Source of the DNA: Solanum dulcamara
Taxonomy: Eukaryota > Streptophyta > Magnoliopsida > Solanales > Solanaceae
Direction of reading: 5' to 3'
Assembly: GCF_947179165.1 (NCBI RefSeq)
Contig: NC_077240.1
Span: forward strand, 31,358,001 to 31,422,000
DNA: 64,000 nucleotides
The notes beneath the pieces were generated by a model. That model saw only the letters and a program-made list of their open reading frames with translations. It did not search any database and was not told the origin of the DNA. Made by a program: the position numbers and the translations under genes. Positions 47,453 to 60,462 of the stretch are shown piece by piece. How positions within the stretch are numbered: position 1 is the stretch's first letter; each line of letters starts with the position of its first letter.

Positions 47453-47651
47453 AAAAAAATTGTTACTGCTGGAAGGAGCATCAGGCATTTGAATAGACAA
47501 AACCAACAACTAATCACGAATCTCACCATCTATATTCTCTAAATTTGTCACACATCGCAGCATACCCAAATAAGTTGAGTACCACCATAGGGTACATAAC
47601 AAGTCTGATTGACAACCTCTTAGGTGAAGGAACAAGACTATCATGGCTAAA

Positions 47652-47870
47652 TCTATACTATATTAAAAGCATAAAGATCTTTTATAATATTGTTTGAACT
47701 TTTTGTCCTTCATTAAATGATTGTTTTAGATAAAATCTTCTTTTTACTATTTTTCTTCAATTATTATACCATTATTTTAATGATAATGAATATTGACTAT
47801 AATAAATATAATAAAAACTAAATTGAGAATATTTTCTTAGTATGATTAAATTCGAAAAATCATTTTTCAT
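47652..47870 (+). mobile_element. Possible Helitron 5' terminus
   Basis: TCTATACTATATTAAAAGC at 47652, preceded by A, matches the typical 5' start of many plant Helitrons (TCTATACTA...TATTAAAA). No Rep/helicase and no certain 3' hairpin plus CTAGT was found on this strand. Confidence 0.4.
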
Positions 47871-47924
47871 CTAAAATGGATTTGATCCAAAAAACAAAAA
47901 GTCAAAAAAAAACTTTCAAAATAA

Positions 47925-48070
47925 TAGGCATAAAGGTTTTTTAAAAAATTCCCAAAAAATAGGTAAAAATAAGGTCCAAAAATAGGCAAAAAACATACAA
48001 AAAAGGTACAAAATAATACTAATAATAAAAAAGTCCAAAAAAATAGTCCCAAAAATAGGCAAAAGTTTTA
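47925..48070. repeat. A-rich short tandem repeat
   Basis: Repeated units around CCAAAAATAGGCAAAA, with variants AATAGGTAAAAATAAGG and AATAGTCCCAAAAATAGGC, of about 18-25 bp. Confidence 0.6.
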
Positions 48071-48390
48071 CAACCAGATCAAAATGCTCATATTGGTGTT
48101 ACAAATCCAACAAAGTATCTAGGTTGTTTTCAAACTTCCCCAAAAAGTTCAAATTCGAAAAGTCGTCAAGACGACCAAAAGTGGGAAGAACACTGTGCTG
48201 CAGATGATGAAGTAGACTTGCCTCAGGACAAGGCTCAACAACTGGACTTGTCTCTCAATCTACAAATGATGATCACAATCAGGAGCATATAAGAAATGAG
48301 TTGAATATAGGACACAAGGCTGCAGGAAGTGATCACAGCTTTTAGAACTTCAGATTATCTGTACAAAGAGCAACAGGTAAGTCTTTTAAC

Positions 48391-51096
48391 TTGACTAATC
48401 ATAATACTCATGATATTATTCATAATAACTCTGTGTTGCAGCATATAAAAGTGGATAATATTCATGATTGTGTTGAGCTAAACATGGTTAAAGGTGGTAT
48501 AAATGATCAACCCTCAAGTACTCAAACAGCTGCTGCAGAGATAAATAAGAAAAAGGATAAGGGCCAAGTTCAAGAAGACTATGCTACTGCCCAGCAACGG
48601 TCTCATAATCAAGCCAAACATACTCCCTGCATTCCCAATAACCAACCTTTGGTAGTCTCTAACAATTTTGAACCTGTGAAAGCCAAGTCTGGTAGAATTG
48701 ATCATATTAGAACCCAAGTAAATACAACCAACCTAACTGTCCCTAAGCCTATTAATCATGTGATACCTCAGGCCTGGGCTACTGCTAACATTAGAAACAA
48801 GCCTAGCCACACAAATCCTAACTTGACCCTTCCTAACCCTGTCATCCCCCACACTTTAGCTACCATGTTGAGAACCCAAGAGGCAATGAAAGCTGATGAT
48901 ATTGATATTACTCCTCCTAAAATCACAATAAAATAGGGATATCCTGCTGTGGTGTTTACAAAAGAAGACTTTATGGTGAATCTAGCCACTGACTATAAGT
49001 ATACTCTAGTTGGCAAATTCACCAATATCATGCCCAAAATGAAAATCATCAGAAATGAATTCATCCTTCAAACAGAACTTAGAGGAGGAGTGAAACTTAC
49101 TCACTTTAACTCTAGACACCTTTACATAGACTTGGACAATGAGTATGATCACTCTACTGTATGGTTCAAAGGAAAAATGTATATAAATGGGCAACTTATG
49201 AGACTCCAACTATGGACTCCCACTTTCAAGCCTGAAGAAGAAACCCCTCTGGTCCCTATATGGGCTATATTACCTGAGCTACCATGGCACTCCTATAGGC
49301 TTAAAGTGGTAACCCCTTTACTATCCCCAATTGGAAAGGTCTTTTTCTTAGACTTGGCCACTTACAAGAAAACAAGGGGTAGTGTAGCCAAAGTCAAAAT
49401 CCAAATTGATTTAACCAAACAAAGACCCTAGCACATTTGGATGGGCTTTGATGAAGATGAAAATAGAGATGGCAGGTGGCAATCCATTCAATATGAGGGA
49501 GTGCCAGACTACTGTCCCTACTGCAAGCATCAAGGTCACACATTACATGTTTGTACTGTTAAAAAAAGAGATGAGGATAATAAGAAAAAAAATGATCAAG
49601 AAGAGGAGGTCAGGAACACAGACAAGATCATCACTGATAAGAGAAAGGCTCTGCAACATGCTTTTGATCAACAAAAGGAAACACAGCACCAAGAAGACCA
49701 ACACATTAAGGAACCACAAAACACTAACAGGGCTGAAGCTGGAAAAGGAAATCAAGAGAATACATGGTGGCAAATTCAAAGGAGAAGAGGTAAGAAAGAT
49801 GAAAAACACCAACAACATCAAACACAATAGCATAAAACACAAGTATACTGGTCAAAAGGAGAAAGTTCAGTACCTCACCAACATAATAGCAGCAGCAGCA
49901 ATAATAGAAGAAACCAACAGCAGTCAGGTATGTATAATAACCCCAAAATTAATAATTGTAATGTCCAAACTTGTAATGTTGAATTTGGAGTCCAGAGCCA
50001 ACCCCCCCTTCCCTAAAAAATAGTATATCCCACTTCCCATAATCACATTCAGTAAGGTGGAACTAGCAGACCTGCAGATAAGGAAAAAGATCAAAATATT
50101 GATGATAGAGTGAAACCAAGTTCAGAGTTGAATATTGTGGAATGCAACAATATCAACAGCACAGGTATTGACTTAATATTCCCACACCCCCATGGCCCCC
50201 CTAATAATTTAAATGTGTTAAACAATTTTATTATTCTGGCTGAAGAAGTATGTAGGGTTGAGGAAGGGGAAATACAAGAGAAAATCACTAACATGCAGGA
50301 AGGGGCTAAGAGGGGGAGGGAATCTCTGATGGTTGACCCTAGGAAAGACTATAAAACCCCTGCAACCAATCCTTCAAATGCTAGCAGGTCAAGGATACAA
50401 GAACAACAAATTGATACCCAAAAAGAAGATGAGCTCAGAAGGAACAATCCCAATGTTACAGTACAAGGTAAGGTGGCTAATATTCAAGCCAATAAGGGTC
50501 AAAGGCAACAAACTGAGGTGCAGGCTACTGAATCAAATATGGGAGAGGATTAAACTCCTAATATCAGTAAAACAAACCACAATACACATTCTCAGATCCT
50601 CAACAACAAGGCCACATTCTCTCTTAGCAAGAAGAAAAGGGATGCCATTAAAAAGAAACTTATCCAGGAGAAGCAATCAAGGCAACCAAGTGTGAATCTT
50701 AACCAGAGAACCATATCAGATGTTTTGGAAGAGGAGTACACAACAACTGATCATGCCACACCTCTGTAAATTTATGATGTAACCAATGAGAGGCAGGTGC
50801 TTAGTAAAGAAGACAGTTCAGAAGACTTGTCTGATGAATATAGGGTCACTCATTCTGAAGATAAGGAAGACCCTGACCAGTGGGAGGATGAACAACAAGA
50901 AAACCAACTAGAGGCATTCAAATCTACAATGACAGCTCTAGTACAGAAGAAAAGTCAGCAAGATAAGAAGAAGAATGATCCACCCTCTAAAAGTAAGCAA
51001 ACAAAGAAGAAGACTAAACAAAGCACCATCAGTAGTTCTGATAATGTTGCTTTCATAAGCAACATCAATACTAGGTCCAAAGCTCAAAAACCTTGA
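48391..51096 (+). pseudogene. LINE ORF1 (DUF4283 plus CCHC zinc knuckle)
   Basis: One frame stays in phase for 2.7 kb. It has a DUF4283-like RNA-binding region (about 48949-49425; FMVNLATDYKYTLVGKF, PIWAILPELPW), then a CCHC-type knuckle YCPYCKHQGHTLHVC near 49510-49555, then a long Gln/Lys/Asn-rich tail to a stop at about 51094. Premature stops at about 48346, 48934, 49429, 49828, 50014, 50050, 50551 and 50767 are TAG or TAA and fit C-to-T or G-to-A changes of Gln or Trp codons. The frame is open upstream to about 48200. In plant L1s this protein packages the element RNA. Confidence 0.82.
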
Positions 51097-51099
51097 TGA

Positions 51100-54000
51100 T
51101 TAGTACAATTTGCTAGAATGCAAGGAGTATTGATACTTAGGGGGGCCTTGACAGGCTACAAAGGCTGAAAGATTTCCATAAGCTGTCTATTATAGCAGTG
51201 TTGGAACCATTCTCCAACAAATCTCAAATTTAGTTTCACAGAATTCTGCTAGGAATGGATAATGTTATGTCCAACTCCAACATCAAAATATGGTTATTCT
51301 GGAATAAAGACATTGTATGCAACATTATTGACCAGGATGAACAGCAAATGACTTGTGACATTACTCATGTGGCTTGTCCTAACAGCTACCTCATTACCTT
51401 TGTATATGCAAAATGCAAGGACTATATGAGAAGAGACTTATGGGATAAGATGCTGCAATTTTCTAGTAAAGGGAAACCTTAGTGCACCATTGGAGACTTC
51501 AATGTTATTATAGATGTTGAACAAAAGATGGGGGGCCAACCATACAATATGAATAAGAGCTTTGACTTTATTAGTGTGATAGAAGCCTGTGGACTCACTG
51601 ATTTGGGGTTCTGTGGGCAGAAGTTCACCAGGTGCAACAATAGAGACAAAGATGCTAGGATTTGGAAAAGACTTGACAGGGCCATGGTTAATGATTCATG
51701 GTTAGAAATCATGCCTGTAACAACTGTTAGTCATTTGGCTTCTACAGGATCTGACCACTGTCCTCTACTACTTGAAGGTGTGGCAAGACAGGGTAATGCT
51801 ACCAAGTACTTCAAATTCTTACACTGCTGGACAGACAATGTGAACTTCCTTAGCACTATAAAAACATGCTGGGATAATTCTGTGGAAGGTAATCCAATGA
51901 GAAGTTTCCAACAAAAACTGAAAAGAGTTTCTAATACTCTCAGTAAATGGTCAAGAAATGAGTTTGGGGACCTCTTTGCTTCAGTTAAAGAATATGAAGA
52001 GCAGGTGAGACAAGCTGAAGAGAAGATAATCAGTGATAATACTGAAGAAAATAGGTCCAAGCTACATCAAATCAATGCTCAATACATCAGATATCTGAAG
52101 ATAGAGAAGTCTATCTTAAAGAAGAAAACTCAAATACAGTGGTTCAAAGATGGAGATGCCAACACCAGCTATTTTCATGCTATTATTAGAGGAAGAAGAA
52201 GAAAAGTTTTCATCCATCAGATTAGTGATGAACATGGCAACCCCATTCAAGGTGAGGACAATATTGCAAGGGCAGCCACTGCACATTTTGAAAAAATATT
52301 CACTAGTGAAGAGAGATAAATCAGGGAAGATGTTCTTCAATATATTCCAAAGATGGTTACAGAGGAGCAGAATGAGGGCCTACAATCTTTACCTACTATG
52401 GAGGAATTGAAGAAAGTGGTATTCTCCATGAGCTCTACATCAGCTGCTGGACCAGATGGAATGAATGGGAAATTATATCAATCATGTTGGGATATCATCT
52501 GTGAAGACTTACTGCGATTAGTTCAGTACTTTTTCAATGAACATGGTCTTCCCAAGTTCATTTCTCATGCATGCCTAGCTCTACTGCCAAAGAATGAGCA
52601 TTCTAACAGTCTCTCAGATTACAGACCTATTTCTCTTAGCAACTACACTAACAAGATTATTTCTAAGTTGCTAAGTCTCAGAATTACCCCAATTCTGCCT
52701 CAACTAATCTCAGAAAACCAATCTGGTTTTGTTAAAGGCAGGAGAATTTTTTAAAATATAATGTTGGCTCAAGAAATCATCCACAACATCAAGAAACCAA
52801 AGGCTGGGGATAATATAGTTATCAAATTGGATATGGCCAAGGCCTATGATAGGGTCTCTTGGTCATTCATATGTATGGTCATGAGGAGGATGGGGTTTGG
52901 AGAAATGTTGATTGATATGGTTTGGAGGATTATGTCAAACAACTGGTATTCGGTCATTATTAATAGTGCAAGGCATGATTTCTTCCACTCTACAAGAGGC
53001 CTCAAGCAAGGAGATCTTTTATCCCCGACATTATTCATCATTGGCGCTGAAATACTATCTAGATTGCTCAACAATCTTCACCATCATTATCTATATACAG
53101 GGTTCCACATGGAAAGAAGAGGACCCCAAGTAAATCACTTGAGTTTTGCAGATGATGTGACAGTAACTTCTCACTATCATTGATCAACAAAACTCTCGAA
53201 TTGTATGAAGCCACTTCAGGACAGCTTATCAACAAAGATAAGAGTCAGCTCATGATGCCATTGAATACTCCAGCAGATATAGTGGAAAGGGTCAGCATGA
53301 TCACAGGATACAAATGCACTAATGGACCTATCACTTACTTGGGCTATCCACTTTATATTGGACGCCAAAGGATCATATATTTCACTAATATGGTTGCTAA
53401 AGTTCTAAACAGAATCAGGGGCTGGCAGACTAAGATGTTGAGCTATGAAGGTAGAGTCACAATGGTGAAATCAGTGCTGCAATCCATTCCTATACACCTG
53501 GTGTCAGCTATCAGCCCAACCAAGACCACTATGAACCAGATCAAAAGGCTCATTGCTGATTTCTTTTGGGGATGGAACACTGAAAGAAGAAAATACCACT
53601 GGGCCACATAGGATACTCTTAGTTATCCTTATGAGGAAGGTGGTATAGCTACTAAAAACTTAGAGGAAGTGTGTTTATCTTTCCAATACAAATAGTGGTG
53701 GACATTCAGATCAAAGAAGATTCTGTGGGGGGAATTCCTGAAAGCAAAGTACTGTCAAAGGGCTCATCCAGTTATTAAAAAATGGGGCACAGGGCAGTCC
53801 CTCATGTGGAAGCATATGATGATCAACAAAAAGGATATAGAACCTCATATACAGTGGTGGATCAAGTCTGGAACAAGCAGTTTTTGGTAGGATGATTGGC
53901 TAGGGGTAGGTCCCTTAGCTTACCAAAAGAAAAGCCTCCCTAGATTGAATAACACTACTGTCTCAGAATTCATGGAGAATGGAGGATGGAATGAAGAGAA

Positions 54001-55231
54001 GGTAAGAAAACATGCACCCCCTCAGCTAGTGAGCAGAATTCTCAGCACTCCCATCAACTACATTCAAAATATGCAGGATCAAGCCTACTGGAAGCCTAAT
54101 TCTCATGGTAATTTCACTTGTTCATCAGCCTAGGAGTTGGTAAGAAAGAAAAAGACAAGATCACTCACTAACAGCAACATATGGCACAATAGTATTCCTT
54201 TCAAGGCCTCTTTTCTACTGTGGAGAGCTTTCAGACTTAAGCTCCCTATAAATGACAGAATTATAGCCTTTGGACAGGAACCTGTTGCATGCTCTTGTTG
54301 CTATAGAGCAGGTCTTGATGATATAGACCATATCTTTGTATCAGGTTACTTTGCACAACACATATGGAAACACTTCTCAGGATCATGGGGTCTTCAACAC
54401 AACATCACACCATTAAAAAACCTATTAATGAGGTGGTGGCTAATCAAATACAACAGTGATCTGCACAAGTTAGTACTGCAAGCCATACCTATTTTTGTGT
54501 GTTGGAATCTATAGAAGAATAGATGTGCATGCAAGTATGAAGGCAAGAAGTCTAATGCAACTAGAGTAACCTTCTCAGTAACCAAAGATCTATATATGCT
54601 TATATCTACTGTGTATCCATATATTGATTTGCCAAGTAAGTGGGCAGACTTGGTTACCATGGTGGAAAAAAGCCAACAGGAATTGAGAGTAACCAAGGTA
54701 TGCTAGACTAAAACACAGCCTACAATGGTCAAGTTAAACACAGATGGGAGTGCCCTTAACAATCCGGGGAAGATAGGGGCATGGGGCATTCTTAGGGACC
54801 ATAATGGAGTGTTGATATATGTCTTTGCCTCTCCTCTAGGCTTTGGGTCTAATAGCCAAGCTGAAGTACAAGCAACTCTTATTGGTATTCAATGGTGTCT
54901 TCAACATAGCTACAGTAGGGTAGCCCTTGAAGTAGACTCTGAGCTATTGATCAAGTGGCTCAAACAAGAGATGAAACCACCATGGAATATTCACACCTAT
55001 CTCACTGAGCTGTACGTATTGATTAGCAAGATGGAAAGCTTCCATTGCAGACATATCTTTAGGGAAGCTAATTTCCCTGCAGATACACTCTCAAAAGAAA
55101 GCCACATGAATGACCATACACAACACTACTACAGTTTTCAACAACTTCTAAGAGAGACCAAGGGATACTACAAAATGGACAAAGCTGGCATGGCTAGCTT
55201 TAGGAGAACAAAGATGAAGAAGATCCACTAA
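51100..55231 (+). pseudogene. LINE ORF2 (endonuclease, reverse transcriptase, zf-RVT, RNase H)
   Basis: Endonuclease: about 51153-51790 (AVLEPF, GDFNVI, SDHCPLL). Reverse transcriptase: about 52420-53165 (AAGPDGMNG, FADD at 53145-53156). Zinc-binding zf-RVT region: about 54170-54400 (CSCCYRAGLDDIDHI). RNase H: about 54725-55110, with acidic residues in NTDGS, AEVQA, EVDSE and PADTLS. A single frameshift lies between about 53157 and 53185, just after the FADD motif. Stops at about 51220, 51481, 52317, 52752, 53609, 53695, 53888, 54131, 54512 and 54704 are mostly TAG where Trp or Gln is expected. The protein would nick target DNA and copy the LINE RNA; this copy cannot. Confidence 0.88.
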
Positions 55232-56590
55232 CCATCTTGAAGGACATCACTAATCATGCTCTAGTGTTAGTTTCCATTCAAGTAGATTTGTTCATACTTT
55301 GTAATAATAGCTGATATATATAATGATATTCAGGACCATTGTAAAAGGGAGAGTCTCCCTAGTGTACTGCTTTCCTAGAATAATTACCATACCACTAGAG
55401 ATAAGGGATAGAGTAGCTATCTTCTCTTCTCTTGGCCTTTTGTTTATGCATGTAGCTGCAGACATGGAAAATGTCAACCAGCAATACAACAACATACAAG
55501 AGTCCACAACAATAACTGTCCAAACCAGTAACACAACATCCACCACATGGAACCCCATTCTACAGCCATCATAAAGGAAACTCTGGTTCTATTTTTGTTT
55601 TCTGTTGTGTGTCTCCTTGTGCAGGTTTTATGCTAATTTGAGCCTTGGGTTGGAGTTGCAGCAGCGGAGTTTGAAATTCTTACACCAACATCTCAACAAC
55701 ATCACTTGCATATGCCATATTACAGTAGTAGGAGTTAATGCAGCTGATCAACAGCAGCAACAACTCCACAGCAGCATCAGAGGCAAGCAGAAAACAGCAT
55801 ACCTCAACACTAGTTGTTCTTGATCTGCAAAGGCTGTTGTTGGAAGTGCAGGAACATACAGAGCAGCAATACACCAACACACACTTTAGCAACAGTCAGC
55901 AAAAGCTCAATAATATACATCATGCAATATCAAAATGGTCCCACATGTTACAATATGATAGCATATACAGCAACTATATACCCCAAGAAGTTACAACCCA
56001 AACAGATAATTGAAGACGTTAGTCGAGCGATCTTGAAAAAGTTAACTGACTTAAGACTCATCAAATGGTATACTTCCATATGTCACCAAATCTGCAGCAC
56101 CATGCACTAACATTGTATGAAGCACTCGCATCTCATGGATAAGCTCGGTATGAAAAAGATTAAGAAGGCGAAGATGAAATGAACGATCTTGACCCATGGA
56201 AAGTGGAAGTTTCATATACTTGTTCTTCAATTTAGCTATTAAATGTAACTTAGTTGAATAGGATTAGTATAGGTTTCTTTCTTGTATTGACATAGAAGGG
56301 GAGAGTCTTCCTCATTTACGTTTTTCTTAGTCGCATTATATCGAGAGGAGTCCTCTCATAGGTTTATCGCTTTTCATCTAGAAATGGGGATGAGGTGGCC
56401 GAAATTCATAGGTCGGCCGACTCATGAACCATCTTAAGTTCGGAGGTAAGGTTTATGTCCTCCTCCGTGTATTTTCATTTTATTTTATTTATGTTAAGGC
56501 TTGGGGGTGCTGCTCAACCCCTGGCTGTGCACGAGAGGTGGGAGCCTCGTGTAGGATCTCTTCCGAATAAAATAAAATATAAAAACAAAA
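55232..56590 (+). other. LINE 3' UTR and tail
   Basis: 1.36 kb with no conserved frame, rich in CAGCAGCAACAACAA-like stretches (about 55740-55900), ending in an A-rich tail. The open frames at 55292-56110 are low-complexity by-products. Confidence 0.5.
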
Positions 56591-56802
56591 CTAACACCTG
56601 AATTTTCAAGTTTCTAGGACACTTATAAATCAATTAATTTCACCTTTTATATGACAATTTTACAATTCCATTTAAAGAGCCTTAAAGGATGCAATTAATT
56701 TTACCTTTTATATAATTATTTATTTAAAGGATGTAATTCCTACAATTCTATTTAACATGCCTTTCTTTTCTAATTTCTATTACTTTTAAATTATTTGTAC
56801 AC

Positions 56803-56840
56803 ACTAGTAAACTCTGCTGCGCTTCGTGCGATCTTTTTTG
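56803..56840 (-). mobile_element. Possible Helitron 3' terminus, minus strand
   Basis: On the minus strand the sequence reads GCACGAAGCGCAGCAGAGTT then TACTAGT. A GC-rich imperfect hairpin about 10 bases before CTAGT is the usual Helitron 3' end. The stem is degenerate and the 5' end was not identified. Confidence 0.35.
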
Positions 56841-56956
56841 ACCTTATTAAAAATAATAAGCTGATTTTTATTTTTACTTCAAAATTTTTCTTTAATAAAA
56901 AGTCAAAATATTTTTTGTTACTATGTAAATAATAGCCGATTGAATAGTAAGGCTTT

Positions 56957-59091
56957 TGTCACGACCTAGGGCCTAGATGTGACACGACAATTAGAATTCC
57001 CGAGGTAATTTCAACCAAGCCTCTTAGCATATCATAAACATACATAAGGTAAGAAATAAGCGAAAACTCATAAAAGTCTAAGAAGACATAGCATAACCAG
57101 AGTGAATCAAGACAACATAGACTACAAACACATTTATCCAACATGCCTCTACATGACTACATAGGTGAGGACTAGGACATGTTCCTAGCTCACCCTCAAA
57201 GAAAGAGATAACATGACATATGATAGTCTCAAAACATCATCAAAGTCTAGAAATGACAATAAAAGAAAGAATGACTCGGCTTGCCCTCGAAGCATGACGA
57301 CTCACCACATAATCTTCAAATGAATCACCGACTAGCCATAAGAATAAGATGGAGAGGCTGTCCCTACATTGTGATATAATGTAGGCAATAAAGTATGTGT
57401 TAGTATGTTTAAATGTACTAAGTATGTAGGTAATGCAATACATAAGAAAACCATATTGTGCAACGACAATTTCAAATATCATGATAGAAGAGGTAGTAAA
57501 ATCATAAGTAAAGATAAGAAGGGTCAATGCAAAATAAAACATAAGAGTATCATATAAAAGTAAAGAGAGGATTAGTCATTTAGAATATTTTATGGACCAT
57601 ACATATGCGGGAGATAACCGTAATTGATATTAAGACTATGCGAGCTATAACATGGAATTCCGATGTATTGCCCCATCAAAAAAAAGCCCAATATATCTTG
57701 CCAGGACATAAAAGCATTATCATCATTAGATCGGGTACTCGCCTCTAATCCTTGAGATTGGGTACTCGCCTCTAATTTCTTTTCCTACGGTGGCACATTG
57801 TTTATGGGACATGGGTAATCGCTACTAGTCCACTCGGTGCTACGTACAACTCCCAATGGAATATCATTCATAACATACGTATATCATAAGAGTAGCTCCT
57901 TCGTCATCCTTTTTTACTTTTCATGAGTCATTCAAAGACCGTGATAATCATTCACAAAATTTGTTCATAAGAGTAGCTCATTACCATGTGATTTATGTAA
58001 TGTGGGTGTAACCCTTCCTTTATTACGAATCTTTTTTCATAAAAGTATCATTAGGGTTTTAAGTCACCCTATCATTAGCTTGCTTGAAACATCATTCAAA
58101 ATATTTCATGAGTCATTCATAAGCATCATTGAAAATTCCTTAAAATTCATTATCATGACTTATACTTGAAAATAAGGTGAAAACATGAATATATGATCAT
58201 CTGACTTGAAAATCATGAAATTGACTTGAAAACATGCATGGTCATATACTTTATATCAACTCATACATAATTCATGAAAATAATATTAATTGAATGTATA
58301 ATTGTAAATACCATAATCCATATCATGAACCCTAAAGATCAATGTAGGAAATTCATTGAAAAACTCTTCAATTTTATGCAATAACCATTAATTTATATTG
58401 ACATAGAATCATAGTCATAATTAGAAATCATAATTCATGTAATTGAAATAGAGATCATAAAAACCCATGAAAAATATATACTTGACTTTAACAAAAAGAT
58501 GAGAATTTGATGGGCTTCATGAGTGAAAGGTACCCTTGGATGAATTACCCACATACCTTAAATAAGAAGACCAAAGAAAATTGAAGAAACTTAGACTTTT
58601 AATGGAGAGCTTGAGAGAATTCCTTGGAGATCTTCAATGGAGTCTTTGAGAGCTTTCGTAGATAGAGCATTATTTGAATAGGAGAATTGTAGTAGAATGA
58701 ATGAAATTAGGGGTTTAGGTTAGTTTATAGAGCCGAATTAGGTCCTAAAAATATTAATTAATTCACTAATAGTTAGGTAAATGTCTAAAGTGTCCCTACT
58801 TAAACACTGAATTCGAACATAAAAATCCACCCCAAGTCCGTGACGTGGACTTGTTCCCTGACCGGCCAATTTTGAGCGAATGAGATTTTGGCTAAATTTT
58901 GACTTAGGAAACAATTTGTACTATAGGGGAGAGGTCCGCAATGTGGACCTATTGCGCCCCCTTCTAGAAATGCAATTTTTGGAATTTTTTTATCTTTCGG
59001 GATACTTGACCTAAAAATCCACCGAGGCTATTTTTGCAATGCTTAGCCTTATTATATCAAATTTTAATTTTTAAATACCCGGAATATTATA
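56957..59091 (-). mobile_element. Solo LTR, minus orientation, 5-bp TSD
   Basis: The 2135-bp unit starts TGTCACGACC on the plus strand and ends CCCGGAATATTATA. On the minus strand this is a gypsy LTR starting TATAATATTCCGGG (from TGTAATATTCC) and ending GGTCGTGACA. Flanks GCTTT (56952-56956) and GCTTC (59092-59096) are a 5-bp TSD with one mismatch. It includes a short tandem repeat with GGGTACTCGCCTCTAAT at about 57733 and 57761. No internal domain is adjacent. Confidence 0.8.
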
Positions 59092-60453
59092 GCTTCGTTG
59101 TTTGTTAGTTAGTAATAACTCATATCTATACATTTCAAGATGAGAGGAAAATCATACGATAAGCACCGACTATTTTAACAAAAATCTTCCCCTTTACACT
59201 TTGGTCTTTTTACCGTTTAGTTGTTTGTCGACCTTTTAGTTATATGAATGTAGCAACATCAAACATGAAATGAGTATCGGACATCCTTTTAAGAAGAAAT
59301 GAACAATTTTCTCAAGATAATGCGAGGAACAAAAGTTTAAGACATAAAATAGTTGATTCACAATAAATTTTAGAAAAACAACATAATAAAATAAATATGC
59401 CTACTAAAAAAACCTAAATGATAGACATCTATAAATAGGGATGATAAACCTTTTGAAGATCTGATTTGACATACATAAAAAATTTCATCTTTGCCATGTC
59501 TAATTGATCGAGTTCCTTGAAACATCATCTAAGTCCAAATCATAATGTAAATAAATAATTACTTCGAGCGTATATTCAAAATAAAGAAAATACTAAGAAA
59601 AAAATATCATTGATGATTCTACATCTTTTTATAATTCTTTTAATATTCTATACAAAATTTTATATCGATGTATTAGTAGAAAACATTTCAATTTCAATAT
59701 AAATATGAAACAACTCAATAAAATTAACTATTTAAACTTGACAAACAAAAGATAAATTCGAGGAAACATAAGAAAGAAATAATAGTGAAAATTAAAATTG
59801 TAGAATACATGGTAGTTATTAATTATTTTATCACATATTCTCTTTATTTTACGTTCCTTAAGTGAGGTAGAGACAGAGTTTGAAAACGTCAATTTTTTTA
59901 TGATTGAGTTGCGAAAACAGAATTTATCGTTACACCTTCATTTTGACCATCCTATAATTTTAAGTTTGGGTGACTTAAATTTTTAAAAAGAAACAAAAAA
60001 ACAACAAACAATAAGAAACTAAGCTTTCGTTAGAAAAAATGAATCCGCATCGTACTTTAAGAAATCACTAAAAAAATCAATGATTCATATATTTTCATTT
60101 TCTATCGAAATTCACATCTTTCTCTATCTCTCATGCCTACCCTATCACAAGTTACTAAAAATGCGTTTGACCACGATTTTTTTGAGTTTAACTTCAAAAA
60201 ACACCTTTCGCTTTGAAATTTTAAAATTCAACTATAATTTTCAAGAATTTGGAAAACAACAAAAAGATGTTTGCTCTAAATTACTCACAAATATTCATAA
60301 ATAATTTCAATGTATTACACAACTCCAAATTTCAAAAATTATTTTTCATTTTTTAAAATGAAAAAACTCCTTTTTAAAAATTTATAATGAAACTTGACCA
60401 ATGCCCACTAAATTTTCACATTATGATCATATGCATTATGCCTTTTAAATTAT
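59092..60453. other. AT-rich intergenic DNA
   Basis: No gene, splice structure or recognised element was seen. Confidence 0.5.
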
Positions 60454-60462
60454 ATAAAAAAA

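Larger units (their letters stand above)
48200..56590 (+). mobile_element. L1-type LINE with RNase H domain, nearly frame-intact
   Basis: Two open-frame regions in plant L1 order, then a long 3' UTR and an A-rich tail (AATAAAATAAAATATAAAAA, about 56566-56585). The 5' edge is uncertain (about 48100-48200) and I found no clear TSD. The reading frame is broken mainly by nonsense changes rather than indels, which suggests recent insertion and decay by cytosine deamination. Confidence 0.85.

Noticed and set aside
49543..49842. Minus-strand hydrophobic frame of 99 codons
   Set aside because: It is antisense to the Lys/Gln-rich part of LINE ORF1, which gives Leu/Phe-rich shadows.
55292..56110. Several frames rich in Gln, Asn and Thr after LINE ORF2
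   Set aside because: CAA/CAG-rich low-complexity 3' UTR; no stable frame or motif.
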